DNA from: Excoecaria cochinchinensis
Taxonomy: Eukaryota; Streptophyta; Magnoliopsida; Malpighiales; Euphorbiaceae
Length of the DNA stretch: 64,000 nt
Assembly (NCBI GenBank): GCA_947683425.1
Contig: CANTUQ010000106.1
Span: 5,145,001 to 5,209,000 of the forward strand
Reading direction: 5' to 3'
Part shown: one piece after another, positions 12,774-24,435 of the stretch
Numbering within the stretch: the first letter of the stretch is position 1
Layout of the letters: each line of letters starts with the position of its first letter
Notes under the pieces: model-generated
Told to the model about the DNA's origin: nothing
Database searches by the model: none
The model's input: the letters and a program-made list of their open reading frames with translations, nothing else
Position numbers and translations under genes: made by a program

Positions 12774-13332
12774 ATAGGTTAGAGGTTCTGGTCTATAAGA
12801 TGTAGAGTATAGGTTAAATGTCAGAGTTTGTCTAGAATTGTGGCCTAATGCAAATGTCGTTTGTGTAAAGTATAGATGGAGTCCGACTCGCGTGAGAGGG
12901 TAGAAGAGACAGCGGCAGATGTGAATTGGTAAGAGTTCGAGGTGACACTCTGTATTCCTGTCAGCTATCTGCTTGAACCGTGTGAACATAAGCATAGTGA
13001 AACATGGGGATGGGAAAAGTGCATTACAGTAGCTTACATTGCATTTTCGCATCATTTTGCATACATAAATCATTACATGGCCATTTCATCCGCATCCCTC
13101 ATTTGTATGTGAAAAAGTATCATTGTATGAGTGTCATTGAGAAAAGCTGACAGGATATACATCGAGTGACTGGTGCTTAGAAGAAGTATATGGATTAGAG
13201 AGCAGGATGTGAAGGAAAGTGTGAAGTGTGAACGATTTGCTAGCTGTATGGTCTAAGTGATAGCGATTTGGTGATTTGTTTGAAGATGTACCCGTGTAAG
13301 TGATTAGCGGGAAAATTTCGAGGACGAAATTT

Positions 13333-13349
13333 CTTAAGGGGGAGAGATT
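13333..13349 (+). promoter_or_regulatory. Polypurine tract, internal region 1
   Basis: CTTAAGGGGGAGAGATT directly before LTR2; primer site for plus-strand DNA synthesis. Confidence 0.9.
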
Positions 13350-14712
13350 TGTAACACCCTGAAGTGGCCCTAGAAGAATTACAGAAATTTGGTTCAAGAA
13401 ATCAAGTGTTGAGTGTGGGAGCCTTGTCGCGGGCGCGATGGAACACTCGAGCGGACGTCAGCTTAAATGAGTGTGTGGGTTATGTCGCGGGCGCGACAGT
13501 GTCGCGGGCGCGACAGAATGCTTCATGGGAAGCTTAATTGAGTTGGATTATTTTGGATTATTTGATGTGTATTGGACACGTGGCGATGTAAGAGTTTGGC
13601 AAGTGGCGTTTTAGGGGAGTGGCAAGTGGCGTTGTAGGGGAGTGGCAAGTGGGAAGAAATTATGGGATCAAATGAGTTAAAAGGGGGATTAAAAGTCAAG
13701 AAGAGATATACATATAAATCAAAAGGGAAATAAGAAATTAAAAGAGATGTACATGTATTAAATTTGGAAGGTGGGAATTTAATTTTGGGATGATGTTGGA
13801 CCAGCTGCCTTGCTTTCTTTTCCCATGTTGAATTGCTTTGGCCTTTAGTTTTCGTTTCCTTTTTCCTTTGCTTTTCTGCCATGCTCCCTCCCTTGCTCTT
13901 CCCTTTGTTCTTTTCTTCTTCATTTGCTTGGTTCTTTGAGAAGAACCACTTGGATGGCTTAAAGAGAGTATAGTAGGGCTTAATTAGTCTCTTCAAGAAG
14001 GTAAGTAATGTGACTTTATGTGTATTGGTCTTCTTCTACTACTTGGTTCTTGTTTCTAATTTAAAGTGAGAAGAAGTTTAACTTAAGTGTTTTCTATGTG
14101 GTTTGTGGAAGCTATGAACAAGAGATTGGATAAAGAAAAGGAAGAGGTTGAAGCTGAATAGAGCATAGAGTTCAAGTTTCCTAGAGGTAGGGATCGTGTG
14201 CAAATATCATTTTGATTGCTTGCGGTGCTTATGATATGTGTGTATATGCTTGTAAGTATGTGAATTGATCAAGTGAGTGTGTGTGTAGATGATAGAGTTT
14301 GATTAGCCAAATTCTGCTTATTTATCACCTGAACTCTGTGTGATATTTTTGTCATAAGTATACTTATAGACCTCTGAATTGAGTTATTCTTGAGCCAAGA
14401 GAACCATAACTTCTATACCTATAAAAGTCTCAGAAATGACCTTGAGTAAATTCTTTCTCTAAGACCCTGAAAATTGGTTAAAACCATAGTGTCCCTGTTA
14501 GGGTCGGGTTATTAGAACAGTATAGGTTGTTTAGCCTATATCTGGAGTTATAGATGTCCAATTGAATTGAGATTTATCCCATTTGAAATTTATCATCCTA
14601 GGGAACATTTGTTAAGAAGAAAGTGTTGCCTAAAAATGACGTTTAGAGGTCGGTTTAGATGATACAAGTTTAAAGTGAAAAGCAGTCTCATAAAGGTTCC
14701 TAGCGGAGCCTT

Positions 14713-14746
14713 CTGTCGCGAGCGCGACAGTGGTCGCGATCGCGAC
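14713..14746 (+). repeat. Double CpG palindrome, LTR2
   Basis: CTGTCGCGAGCGCGACAG (14713-14730, 8-bp arms) is followed by the perfect palindrome GTCGCGATCGCGAC (14733-14746). The equivalent sites in LTR3 (23308-23342) and LTR4 (26808-26843) carry one to three changes. Confidence 0.9.
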
Positions 14747-14822
14747 AGAGACACATTCTTTAGCAAGTGGAGTTTTTTCCTAGTCATTTTATGTAGTGTG
14801 ACTCGGAGAGAAAAGGAAGCGA

Positions 14823-15018
14823 GAGCACGAGTCGTGCTCAAGCGCACGAGTCGTGCTCACCGAGAGAGGAAAGTGAGAGCACGTAACGTGCTCCAGGGAA
14901 AAGAAGGAGTGAGCACGAGTCGTGCTCACCAAGAGAGAAAAGGGGGAAGCACCAAACGTGCTCCAGTTGAGTGAGAGAGTGAGCACGAGTCGTGCTTAAG
15001 GAGCACGAGTCGTGCTCC
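14823..15018 (+). repeat. GAGCACGA-type palindrome cluster, LTR2
   Basis: Five GAGCACGAGTCGTGCTC-like palindromes plus GAGCACGTAACGTGCTCC and AGCACCAAACGTGCTCC, all within 196 bp. Similar clusters lie at 23418-23611 (LTR3) and 26930-27114 (LTR4). Confidence 0.88.
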
Positions 15019-15764
15019 TGCCCTCTTCTTCTCTGTTGTCCTGTTTTGATCTTCTGCTCCTGTTTTGAGTTGTTATAGGTTTATATGAGTTTTGCATATT
15101 ACCATTTGGTCCGTGTTTGGTTTAAAATAATCTTTTAAACCTCTTTCATGATTAGTAATAATTAAATGTACATGATTAATAAAGTTGTATATGAATTAAA
15201 TGTCTCTGAATTTGATAAATGCACTTGAATTACAGTTGATGAGTTGGTATCTGTATATAGTAATTGAGTTGTTTCTGAGCCTGATTGCCGTTATAGTGGA
15301 TAGATAAGCATGCTTATAAAGGGATTATCGAGAGCAGCTGCCATGATTCCGCCCCGTTTGGGTGAAGCGGGTCGACCTCCGAGAATGGTCAATTAATAGA
15401 GATAGATGAAAATGTTTTGTGACTTCGGTCCATCAAAAATGTTTTTATTATAGAGCGTCCCGTATCCACCATGAAAGGAATTCAGGCTTATTAATGTTGT
15501 GTAGTGAACTTGAGATGATTGAGAGTAGTGTTCTGAATAAATGTTATAGTACAAGAGAGTAATGTTTAAGTACATTATAGTTCTGTATACAAGTGTATGA
15601 TTACATGATTGTGAACACATGATAGCGTATATTTGAATAAATGATATGTACAAGTTGTAGTGTACATGAGTAAGTAAAAGAGTAGATGTTATACACATGT
15701 GTGTTCATAGTACTTGATAACTGAGCTATTTGATTTTGTTACATGAATTGTATGATTTATGTGC

Positions 15765-15841
15765 GACTTCGTAAAGAAGTCCTTTGCATTATTTTCATCC
15801 CTACTAAGCGTTATCACTTAGCACGAATGTTTATCTCCGTG
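15765..15841 (+). other. LTR stem-loop module, copy c (LTR2)
   Basis: GACTTC/GAAGTC intact. CTAAGC/ACTTAG and CACGAA/TCCGTG each have one disrupting change. It is followed by TATGT instead of TAGGT. Confidence 0.8.
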
Positions 15842-16228
15842 TATGTTTACAGGTTCGGATCAGTGAGCGGACATCTGCTGGTCAAGGCCACTAGGAAGTA
15901 TTGTTATCTTTTTGTACAAGTTAAAGATAGAGTTGGTGGTGTTTTGAGTAACATCATTATGTAATAAGAGAAAAAGAATCACATGTAAATGTATATGTAA
16001 AGTTAAATGGGAACAAATTGTAATATGAACATGTATAATGTTAAATATATATATATGTAGTTAATACGAATTACATGTTGGGCCCTAGTGTAGTAGTAAT
16101 TTATTTTATTATTCTTAAATGGATGTATATTATGCTATTGCTTCCGCTAGTGTATGTATATGTGCATGTATACGTAAGTGTCGGCGTGGCGCCCCGATAT
16201 TTTTTCCCGAGGGTATGGGGGTGTTACA

Positions 16229-16818
16229 ATTAAGTGGTATCAGAGCATAGGTTAGAGGTTCTGGTCTATAAGATGTAGAGTATAGGTTAAATGTCAGAGT
16301 TTGTCTAGAATTGTGGCCTAATGCAATTGTCATTTTTGTAAAGTATAGATGGAGTCCGACTCGCGTGAGAGCGTAGAAGAGACAGCGGCAGATGTGAATT
16401 GGTAAGAGTTCGAGGTGACGCTCTGTATTCCTGTCAGCTATCTCCTTGAACCGTGTGAACATAAGCATAGTGAAACATGGGGATGGGAAAAGTGCATTAC
16501 AGTAGCTTACATTGCATTTTCGCATCATTTTGCGTACATAAATCATTATAGGGCAATTTCATCCGCATCCCTCATTTGTATGTGAAAAAGTATCATTGCA
16601 TGCGTGTCATTGAGAAAAGCTGACAGGATATACATCTAGTGACTGGTGCTTAGAAGAAGTATATGGATTAGAGAGCATAATGTTAAGGAAAGTGTGAAGT
16701 GTGAACGATTTGCTAGCTGTATGGTCTAAGTGATAGCGATTTGGAGATTTGTTTAAAGATGTACCCGTGTAAGTGATTAGCGGGAAAATTTTGAGAAATT
16801 TTTTAAGGGGGAGAGATT
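16229..16818 (+). mobile_element. Array internal region 2
   Basis: 590 bp; PBS TGGTATCAGAGC at 16235-16246; polypurine tract AAGGGGGAGAGATT at 16805-16818. Same residual gag-like start as region 1. Part of the CGAGGACGAA end signature is deleted. Confidence 0.88.
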
Positions 16819-17374
16819 TGTAACACCCTGAAGTGGCCCTAGAAGAATTACAGAAATTTGGTTCAAGAAATAAAGTGTTGAGTGTGGGAGCCCTGTTACG
16901 AGCGCAATGGAACCCTCCAGCGGACGTTAGCTTAAATGAGTGTGTGGGTTATGTCGCGAGCGCGACAGTGTCGCGGGCGCGACAGAATGCTTCATGGGAA
17001 GCTTAATTGAGGTGGATTATTTTGGATTATTTGATGTGTATTGGACACGTGGCGATGTAAGAGTTTGGCAAGTGGCGTTGTAGGGGAGTGGCAAGTGGCG
17101 TTGTAGGGGAGTGACAAGTGGGAAGAAATTATGGGATCAAATGAGTTAAAAGGGGGATTAAAAGTCAAGAAGAGATATACATATAAATCAAAAGGGAAAT
17201 AAGAAATTAAAAGAGATGTACATGTATTAAATTTGGAAGGTGGGAATTTAATTTTGGGATGATGTTGGACCAGCTGCCTTGCTTTCTTTTCCCACGTTGA
17301 ATTGCTTTGGCCTTTAGTTTTCTTTTCATTTTTCCTTTGCTCTTCTGCCGTGCTCCCACTAAAAGAAATTTTAC

Positions 17375-18335
17375 TTTTTGTGACAAATTTTTTAACGACA
17401 CATAAAATTTCGTCACTAATTATAACTTACAACGACGAATTTTTTAAATCGTCACTATACTATTTATTACTGTGACAAAATTATGTTGCGTTATTTTATG
17501 TTTTAATTTTCGTCACCAATAGATTAATTTTTTGACGAAAAATATATTTCGTCATGGTTTTTTTAGGAGGAAAAATTTCCCACATTTTTTTTGGAAGGAA
17601 AAAATTTAATAACAAAATAATAACTTATTGCAACGTATAAAACCGTCACAAAAAATTTATTTTTTGTGACGAATTATTTTTGTCATAATTAAATAAATTA
17701 GTGACAATAAAATCATTTCGTCACAAATAAGACATCGATATAAAAAGAATTTCTAATTATTTTTTGAAAAATTTTAGTTTAAAAAATAATTTTATTTATG
17801 ACAAATAAATGTGTTATAAAAAATGAATATATTGTGACGGGGTATAATTTCGTCACCTTTGATATGAGGGGAACAATTCCAACCTTTTTCTTTTGGTGGA
17901 AAAAAAAATATAACAAAAAAATAACTATTTGCAACACATAAATTCGTCGTAAAATACTTATTTTTTTGTAACATGAATTATATTTGTCACAATTTAATAA
18001 ATTTGTAACGATAAAATTATTTAGTCACAATAATTTTATTTATGACAAATAAATAAATCACAAAAAATGAATATATTACGGTGAAATACAATTTCGTTAC
18101 CAGTACTATCAATTTTATGACAATAATAATATTCTGTCACAATTGGTTATAATGTTAATATACGACAAATAAATTATGTCATAAAAAATAATTGAATTTA
18201 TGACAAACAAATATGTCATAGAAAAATGAACAAATTGTGACAAACCATGAGTCCATTATTAATATAATCAGTTTGTGCGATCATAATATTTTGTCACAAT
18301 CGACTATAATAAAAATGTGCTACAACTAAATTATG
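17375..18335. repeat. Inner CACTA left subterminal repeats
   Basis: Dense GTGACGAAA / TTTCGTCAC / GTGACAAA motifs in both orientations. Similar to 31400-32160 of the outer element, inverted. Confidence 0.8.
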
Positions 18336-19540
18336 TTAGGCTTAATATATTAAATCCCATCTATACTTGTATTTAATTCCAAAATCGATACTTACTTTAA
18401 ACGTTTTTAATTCACCACCTGAATTTTGAAAAATCCTAATAATTTACTACCTAAAATACAAATCACAGATAATTAATTTTGAGTGAAACACAAGCGTGGC
18501 TGATATGTAAATAAACCTATTGCCACCACCCACCCTCGAAATCCACCACCGGCGCCACCACCTGCCTCCCTCTCTCTTTCTATCGTTCACCCTTAATCAA
18601 TCTCTCTCTCTATCTCAATCTCGATTCCACTCTCTCTCTATCCCAATCTCGCTCTAGCTGTCTCAATCTCGCTCGCTTTCTATCTTAATCTCACTTGATA
18701 TTAACATATTTGTGTTTGGGCAAATCAAAATCTTTAACACCCCAAACTTTGAATTAGTTAACCGTAATTTTTAGATTTAAAAATAAAACTATTTAGTATA
18801 AGTAATGGTTCAACTATTTTATTATGTTGAATAAATTATTGACACAAAAAAGTAAATAAAATAAAATTAAGATAAATATATAAATAAAATAAAATAAAAT
18901 AAAGATAGATAAATAAATAAATAAATAAGTAAAATTTTCATGTGAGTAAATGAAAGAAAGGGAGAAAGAAAAAAATAAAAGGGACAAAGAAAATACAAAG
19001 ACACGAAATAAAAAGAAAAAGGAAGAATAGAGAACGGAAGGTGGGTGGGGGTCAGAAACCTGGAAAAATATAACCTAAGGAAGAAGGAGACCGGAGATCG
19101 GGGGAGAGAGAGAGGGAGGGAGAGAACGCCGGTGGCAGAGTCCGGCCAGGAACATCACCTCTTCCGTCGGTCTACTCTGCTCTCCCGCGCGATTTCTCTC
19201 TCCTACCGTAAGCTTATCCTCCATTCTCCGGTCAGCTCCGGTGTCAGGCGGCGACACAAACAACACCAGCAGACTCCTGATGATCAAATGAGTCTCCCTG
19301 TAACCTCTGTTTCCTCTCACTCACTGGCATCAGGGAGATCGAAAATGGGCGAGTCTAAATTTTCCAGCGAAGATTCTGGCCTATACACGTCACGTGAGGA
19401 CGCGTGACTGCCACTAGTAGGCTCGCGACGGGCCGAACTCCATCCCCAACGGTAATGGTGTTCCTTCGACGAAGCTCCGGCGACCGGTTGTGATGGACGA
19501 AACGGATTTGGCCATGACAGAATCAAAAGGTGAATTTTGA
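18336..19540 (+). other. Captured GC-rich, leader-like sequence in the inner CACTA
   Basis: 18480-18700 is a pyrimidine-rich tract (CCACCACC, TCTCTCTC, TCTCAATCTCG) like a plant 5' leader. 18750-19030 is A-rich. 19040-19530 is distinctly GC-rich, with an open frame 19045-19407 and a possible splice donor (AAAAGGTGAAT) near 19530. I cannot identify a protein. The base composition differs sharply from the AT-rich CACTA ends, suggesting acquired host sequence, possibly the promoter and first exon of the gene whose later exons follow. Confidence 0.5.
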
Positions 19541-19993
19541 TTTATTTATTTATTGCATGACTTATTTGCGGTAAACCTTGTTATTTTCTCAAGTTGTCTA
19601 TTGGTTTAATAGTTAAATTGGAAATTTTATCTAGTAATTAGTGGGAGAAGAATAGGGTCTGTTATCTAGTTTTTGGGTAATGTGGAATTGAATTCTGCCA
19701 CGTTGTTGTATCTTCCTGGGTTGGTAGTGTTGCAATTTTTCTAGTTATATATGAATTCTAGTGGGTGAATTAGTGGAATATTGAGTAATGTTGTTAGTTT
19801 GAAAAGAAAAAGTGGTTAATTTGTCTATTCTATGTGAGCTGAATTGTTGGAAATACAATTCGGATAAATTCGGTTAAGTTATGAATTCTGTTTTAGAGTA
19901 AGAACAAGGTATGTTAGTTTGTCTGTTCCATATGACCCGGATTGTATGAGTCTTGTGGTAATTTATGCCATATTAACATTTGGTTTTGAGCAG
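19541..19993. other. Probable intron upstream of the captured kinase exon
   Basis: AT-rich sequence without coding. It ends in TTTGGTTTTGAGCAG at 19979-19993, a good 3' splice acceptor directly before the kinase-like exon. Confidence 0.5.
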
Positions 19994-20400
19994 CCTGCTA
20001 TTGCTATAGTTTTGTATCAAATACTCAAAGCTCTTTCCTATCTTCAGGCCCGAGGGCACATTCACAGAGATGTTAAGGTATCCCATTTGGTTATATTAGT
20101 TTAGGCCCTTAAATTTGAGGTATCATGTTGCCTGCATTTAGGATTAAGATCAGATTGTTACTCTTTAATTCTCTGTTTAATTTTTGGGTTAATATTTATG
20201 AGAGAAATTTTATTTATATGTAAATATGAAGGCTGCATAGAGCTAAGAAATGCAAAGTTGATTATTCCACTACTTAAGCTGTGATTTAATGGTTTTATTT
20301 CTCTGGTAATCACAACTTTTGAAACTATTAACTGCAGGCAGGAAATATGTTGATCGATTCTAAGGGTGGATTCCTATCACACTTATCTCACTTAGAGATA
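19994..20400 (+). pseudogene. Captured Ste20/GCK-type protein kinase fragment (two exons)
   Basis: Exon 19994-20077 reads PAIAIVLYQILKALSYLQAR then GHIHRDVK and is bounded by CAG and GT. After an intron, 20338 onward reads AGNMLIDSKGGF. Together they span the HRDVKxxN catalytic-loop motif of protein kinases (catalytic Asp and Asn present). The surrounding residues resemble plant Ste20/germinal-centre kinases, which phosphorylate Ser/Thr. The similarity stops at GGF; the ATP-binding lobe, DFG motif and C-lobe are missing, so no active kinase is possible. The intact splice sites show the copy was taken from genomic DNA rather than mRNA. Confidence 0.75.
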
Positions 20401-20411
20401 AAAAAAAAAGC

Positions 20412-20519
20412 GTTGATGATATTAGTGAGGGTTTTGATGATATTAGGGATGGTTATACAGACTGGTGTGGAAAATCACTCCTGGAGCTTGTTAGCGCTGA
20501 GCTTGATCCAAGTAATTAA
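20412..20519 (+). CDS. Unrecognised exon-like open frame beside the kinase fragment
   Basis: 35 codons in a frame different from the kinase fragment: VDDISEGFDDIRDGYTDWCG, then KSLLELVSAELDPSN and a stop. The composition is protein-like and unlike the random AT-rich frames around it. I do not recognise it. It may be a piece of the same or a second captured gene joined after the kinase exon, with an A-run (20401-20409) at the junction. Confidence 0.3.
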   Translation, partial: VDDISEGFDDIRDGYTDWCGKSLLELVSAELDPSN

Positions 20520-20955
20520 TAGACTATAGTATCTACACATGTTTGATTTATGATTTTACTCTTTTTTTTTCATTTGTTTTTCGTAAAAATAACGTGTTAA
20601 AATTTTGATTATGCTGAAAGCCTGGGACCAAATACAAAACTTTTGTTTCTGCAATTGTTATGTATGTCCAATGTAAGTTTTACATACTTGTGCATTTATT
20701 TTAGCTATGTTCAATGACATGAAAATAGTTAAAAATAGGTGTGAAAGATTGCTTGATAGAATGTTGATTGAATTTTCTGCTGTAATTTATATGTAATTGT
20801 GCATTTAGTTTTAGAGTTTAATATTTAAAGATATTTGCAATTTTTTTTTTTTACATTGATTATTATGTTTTGTTGTTTTATTGTTCCAAGCTTTTGGAAC
20901 ATATGATATTCTTGCGTCTTACTATTATATTCTTCTTGTTCTAATGTTTTGCATA
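20520..20955. other. AT-rich interior of the inner CACTA
   Basis: No gene or repeat recognised; T-runs at 20563 and 20842. Confidence 0.5.
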
Positions 20956-20960
20956 TGATT

Positions 20961-21536
20961 TGTAACACCCTTAATCTATACACACACTACGGTTTCAAAG
21001 TTACTGCTTGATTACTTGATTGTTAATATATATATATATATTTAGCTGAAAAGTTAACAAAATGCATAACTTAAATTATTTATAGCTGATAGTTTTGATG
21101 TATTAATATTGTACCTTTGTATTTTGTATAATTGAATTGAGTATTGAAAGTGGATGATATAAGTATATTATAATATATGATGTGTGTGAGATTGGACCTA
21201 AATTGGAGGATGGGCAAACTTGTGTTGGAGTTTGAATTGAATCGGGGTGAATGAATATATGATTATTTGAAGTGTAAAAATTTTATTGTTTACAGGGAGA
21301 TAGGCAATATTATAGAGAAAATTCTGCCGAAATTTCGGTAGAATTAAGCGACATATTTGTATTTTGATTGAATGAATAGTAAAACTAAATAGCTATAGGG
21401 CAGATGGGTATAGTGAAAGCATAAAAAAAAAATAATTACCCAGATTTCGCAACAATCTTAAGAGTGGCTTAAGACAATCAAGTAATCGTACAGTAACATT
21501 GGAACCGTAGTGTGTGTATAGATTAAGGGTGTTTCA
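20961..21536 (+). mobile_element. 576-bp TG...CA element with about 60-bp inverted ends
   Basis: Left end TGTAACACCCTTAATCTATA continues through ACACACACTACGGTT to about 21018. The right end from about 21476 is its inverted copy with a few mismatches, ending GGTGTTTCA at 21536. TSD TGATT lies at 20956-20960 and 21537-21541. A central near-palindrome, ATTCTGCCGAAATTTCGGTAG, spans about 21327-21347. The 5-bp TSD and TG/CA ends are LTR-like, but inverted ends this long are typical of fold-back elements. No coding. Confidence 0.8.
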
Positions 21537-21749
21537 TGATTGGGTTTTTTTTATCTAATATATGATTTTTTTTTGTTGGAACAAGATGCAAATTTTGAAG
21601 TTTCAACAGATTTTATTTCTGGATTAGGATGCAAATTTAATTTTTTGCATTAGGTAGTATGTTTTTATTTAATTAACCTTTTATTTGAATAAATACATTA
21701 TATTAAATTTTCTTTAGAAATTTAATTAATTGTATAATGTTAAATTTAA

Positions 21750-22460
21750 AATGTGTCATTTTTAATATAATGCATATATGATAAGTATATTTTTCATAAT
21801 TTGTCGACTTGTTAGTTAATAAATGACGATATCAATTTTTACAATTACGATATTAATATTGTAATAAAAAAATATAATTTAATGACAATAAAAAATTGTC
21901 ACTAAAACTATTTTTTGTAACAATTATTTTTGTCCGTATTTATGTCATTAATTTGTAAAATAAAATGGCGATTTATATTCATCATTAATATACATTAATT
22001 TAATGACAAAATCATTTTTCGTCACTTAAAGTATTAGATTTAATGACGACATTAAATATTTTATGACGAAAATTATATTTATTTGTGATGATAATTACGT
22101 AACCAATACTTAATGGTTTTAACTAAAAGCAGAGTTTCGTCATTAAAAATGTTTAAGTTCATGACGAATTTTAAATTTGTCATAAAAAATGCCAATATTT
22201 TGTGACGATAAATAATATAATGTGACGAAATATCATTTTATTTATGACATAATTTTTGTCATGAAAAGTAAGAAATAAAAATGACAATAATCATTTTCGT
22301 CACAAAAAATGATACTTATGGTGACAAATAACTAAATTGTCACGTAAACTTTTATGTTACGCGCCTACCGTTACGTTCTCTGTGATGATAAAAATTCGTC
22401 ACCTTATTTTTTCGGTGACGAAAAATGAATTTTTCATGACAAATTTTTGCGTCATAAAAG
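21750..22460. repeat. Inner CACTA right subterminal repeats
   Basis: Dense GTGACGAAA-type motifs; near copy, inverted, of 3320-4020. Confidence 0.8.
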
Positions 22461-24358
22461 GTGTAATTTCTTGTAGTGTCCCTCCCTTGCTCTTCCCTTT
22501 GTTCTTTTCTTCTTCATTTGCTTGTTTCTTTGAGAAGAACCACTTGGATGGCTTAAAGAGAGTATAGTAGGGCTTAATTAGTCTCTTCAAGAAGGTAAGT
22601 AATGTGACTTTATGTGTATTGGTCTTCTTCTACTACTTAGTTCTTGTTTCTAATTTAAAGTGAGAAGAAGCTTAACTTAAGTGTTTTCTATGTGGTTTGT
22701 GGAAGCTATGAACAAGAGATTGGATAAAGAAAAGGAAGAGGTTGAAGCTGAATAGAGCATAGAGTTCAAATTTCCTAGAGGTAGGGATCGTGTGCAAATA
22801 TCATTTTGATTGCTTGCGGTGCTTATGATATGTGTGTATATGCTTGTAAGTATGTGAATTGATCAAGTGAGTGTGTGTGTAGATGATAGAGTTTGATTAG
22901 GCAAATTCTGCTTATTTGTCACCTGAACTATGTGTGATATTTTTCTCATAAGTATACATATAGACCTTTGAATTGAGTTATTCTTGAGCCAAGAGAACCA
23001 TAACTTCTATACCTATAAAAGTCTTAAAAATGACCTTGAGCAAATTCTTTCTCTAAGACCCTGAAAATTGGTTAAAACCGTAGTGTCCTTGTTTGGGTCG
23101 GGTTATTAGAACAGTATAGGTTGTTTAGCCTATATCTAGAGTTATAGATGTCCAATTGAATTGATATTTATCCCATTTGAAATTTGACATCCTAGGGAAC
23201 ATTTGTTAAGAAGAAAGTGTTGCCTAAAAATGACGTTTAGAGGTCAGTTTAGATGATACAAGTTTGAAGTGAAAAGCAGTCTCATAAAGGTTCCTAGTGG
23301 AGCCTTCTGTTGTGAGCGCGACAGTGGTCGCGATCGCGACAGAGACACATTCTTTAGCAAGTGGAGTTTTTTCCTAGTCATTTTGTGTAGTGTGACTCGG
23401 AGAGAAAAGGAAGCGAGAGCACGAGTCATGCTCAAGCGCATGAGTCGTGCTCACTGAGAGAGGAAAGTGAGAGCACGTAACGTGCTCCAGGGAAAAGAAG
23501 GAGTGAACACGAGTCGTGCTCACCAAGAGAGAAAAGGGGGAAGCACCAAACGTGCTCCAGTTGAGTGAGAGAGTGAGCACGAGTCGTGCTCAAGGAGCAC
23601 GAGTCGTGCTCCTGCCCTCTTCTTCTCTGTTGTCCTGTTTTGATCTTCTGCTCCTGTTTTGAGTTGTTATAGGTTTATATGAGTTTTGCATATTACCATT
23701 TGTTCCGTGTTTGGTTTAAAATTATCTTTTAAACCTCTTGCATGATTAGTAATAATTAAATGTACATGATTAATAAAGTTGTATATGAATTAAATGTCTC
23801 TGAATTTGATAAATGCACTTGAATTACAGTTGATGAGTTGGTATCTGTATATAGTAATTGAGTTGTTTCTGAGCCTGATTACCGTTATAGTGGATAGATA
23901 AGCATGCTTATAAAGGGATTATCGAGGGCAGCTGCCATGATTTCGCCCCGTTTGGGTGAAGCGGGTCGACCTCCGAGAATGGTCAATTAATAGAGACAGA
24001 TGAAAATGTTTTGTGACTTCAGTCTATCGAAAATGTTTTTATTATAGAGCGTCCCGTATCCACCATGAAAGTAATTCAGGCTTATTAATGTTGTGTAGTG
24101 AACTTGAGATGATTGAGAGTAGTGTTCTGAATAAATGTTATAGTACAAGAGAGTAATGTTTAAGTACATTATAGTTCTGTATACAATTGTATGATTACAT
24201 GAGTGTGAACACATGATAGCGTATATTTGAATAAATGATATGTACAAGTTGTAGTGTACATGAGTAAGTAAAAGAGTAGATGTTATACACATGTGTGTTC
24301 ATAGTACTTGATAACTGAGCTATTTGATTTTGTTACTTGAATTGTATGATTTATGTGC

Positions 24359-24435
24359 GACTTCGTAAAGAAGTCCTTTGCATTATTTTCATCCCCACTA
24401 AGCGTTATCGCTTAGCACGGATGTTTATCTCCGTG
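24359..24435 (+). other. LTR stem-loop module, copy d (LTR3)
   Basis: All three stems intact: GACTTC/GAAGTC (24359-24375), CTAAGC/GCTTAG (24398-24415), CACGGA/TCCGTG (24416-24435). Confidence 0.85.

Larger units (their letters stand above)
12756..13349 (+). mobile_element. Array internal region 1
   Basis: 594 bp between LTR1 and LTR2. It contains the primer binding site at its left end, a short gag-start-like remnant (ATG at 12876, MESDSRERVEETAADVNW then stop), and the end signature CGAGGACGAAATTTCTTAAG plus the polypurine tract typical of chromovirus 3' ends. All of gag-pol between these ends is missing. Confidence 0.88.
13350..16228 (+). repeat. Array LTR2 (2879 bp)
   Basis: Complete LTR. 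It has two copies of the AGTGGCAAGTGGCGTT unit (about 13597-13655), CpG palindromes at 14713-14746, a long GAGCACGA palindrome cluster (14823-15018) and stem-loop module copy c (15765-15841). Confidence 0.92.
17357..22478 (+). mobile_element. Inner CACTA transposon carrying host gene fragments
   Basis: Starts CACTAAAAGAAATTTTAC at 17357 and ends GTAATTTCTTGTAGTG at 22478, with the 3-bp TSD TCC (17354-17356, 22479-22481). Length 5122 bp. Its left end matches the right end of the outer CACTA and the reverse, so it is the same family in opposite orientation. No TNP2 similarity is present. The interior holds GC-rich and kinase-like sequence not found in the outer element, as in Pack-CACTA elements. 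The left terminal repeat has one change (CACTAAAAG versus CACTACAAG). Confidence 0.92.

Noticed and set aside
19075..19320. Minus-strand 81-codon frame in the captured GC-rich region
   Set aside because: No recognisable protein; open because of GC-rich composition.
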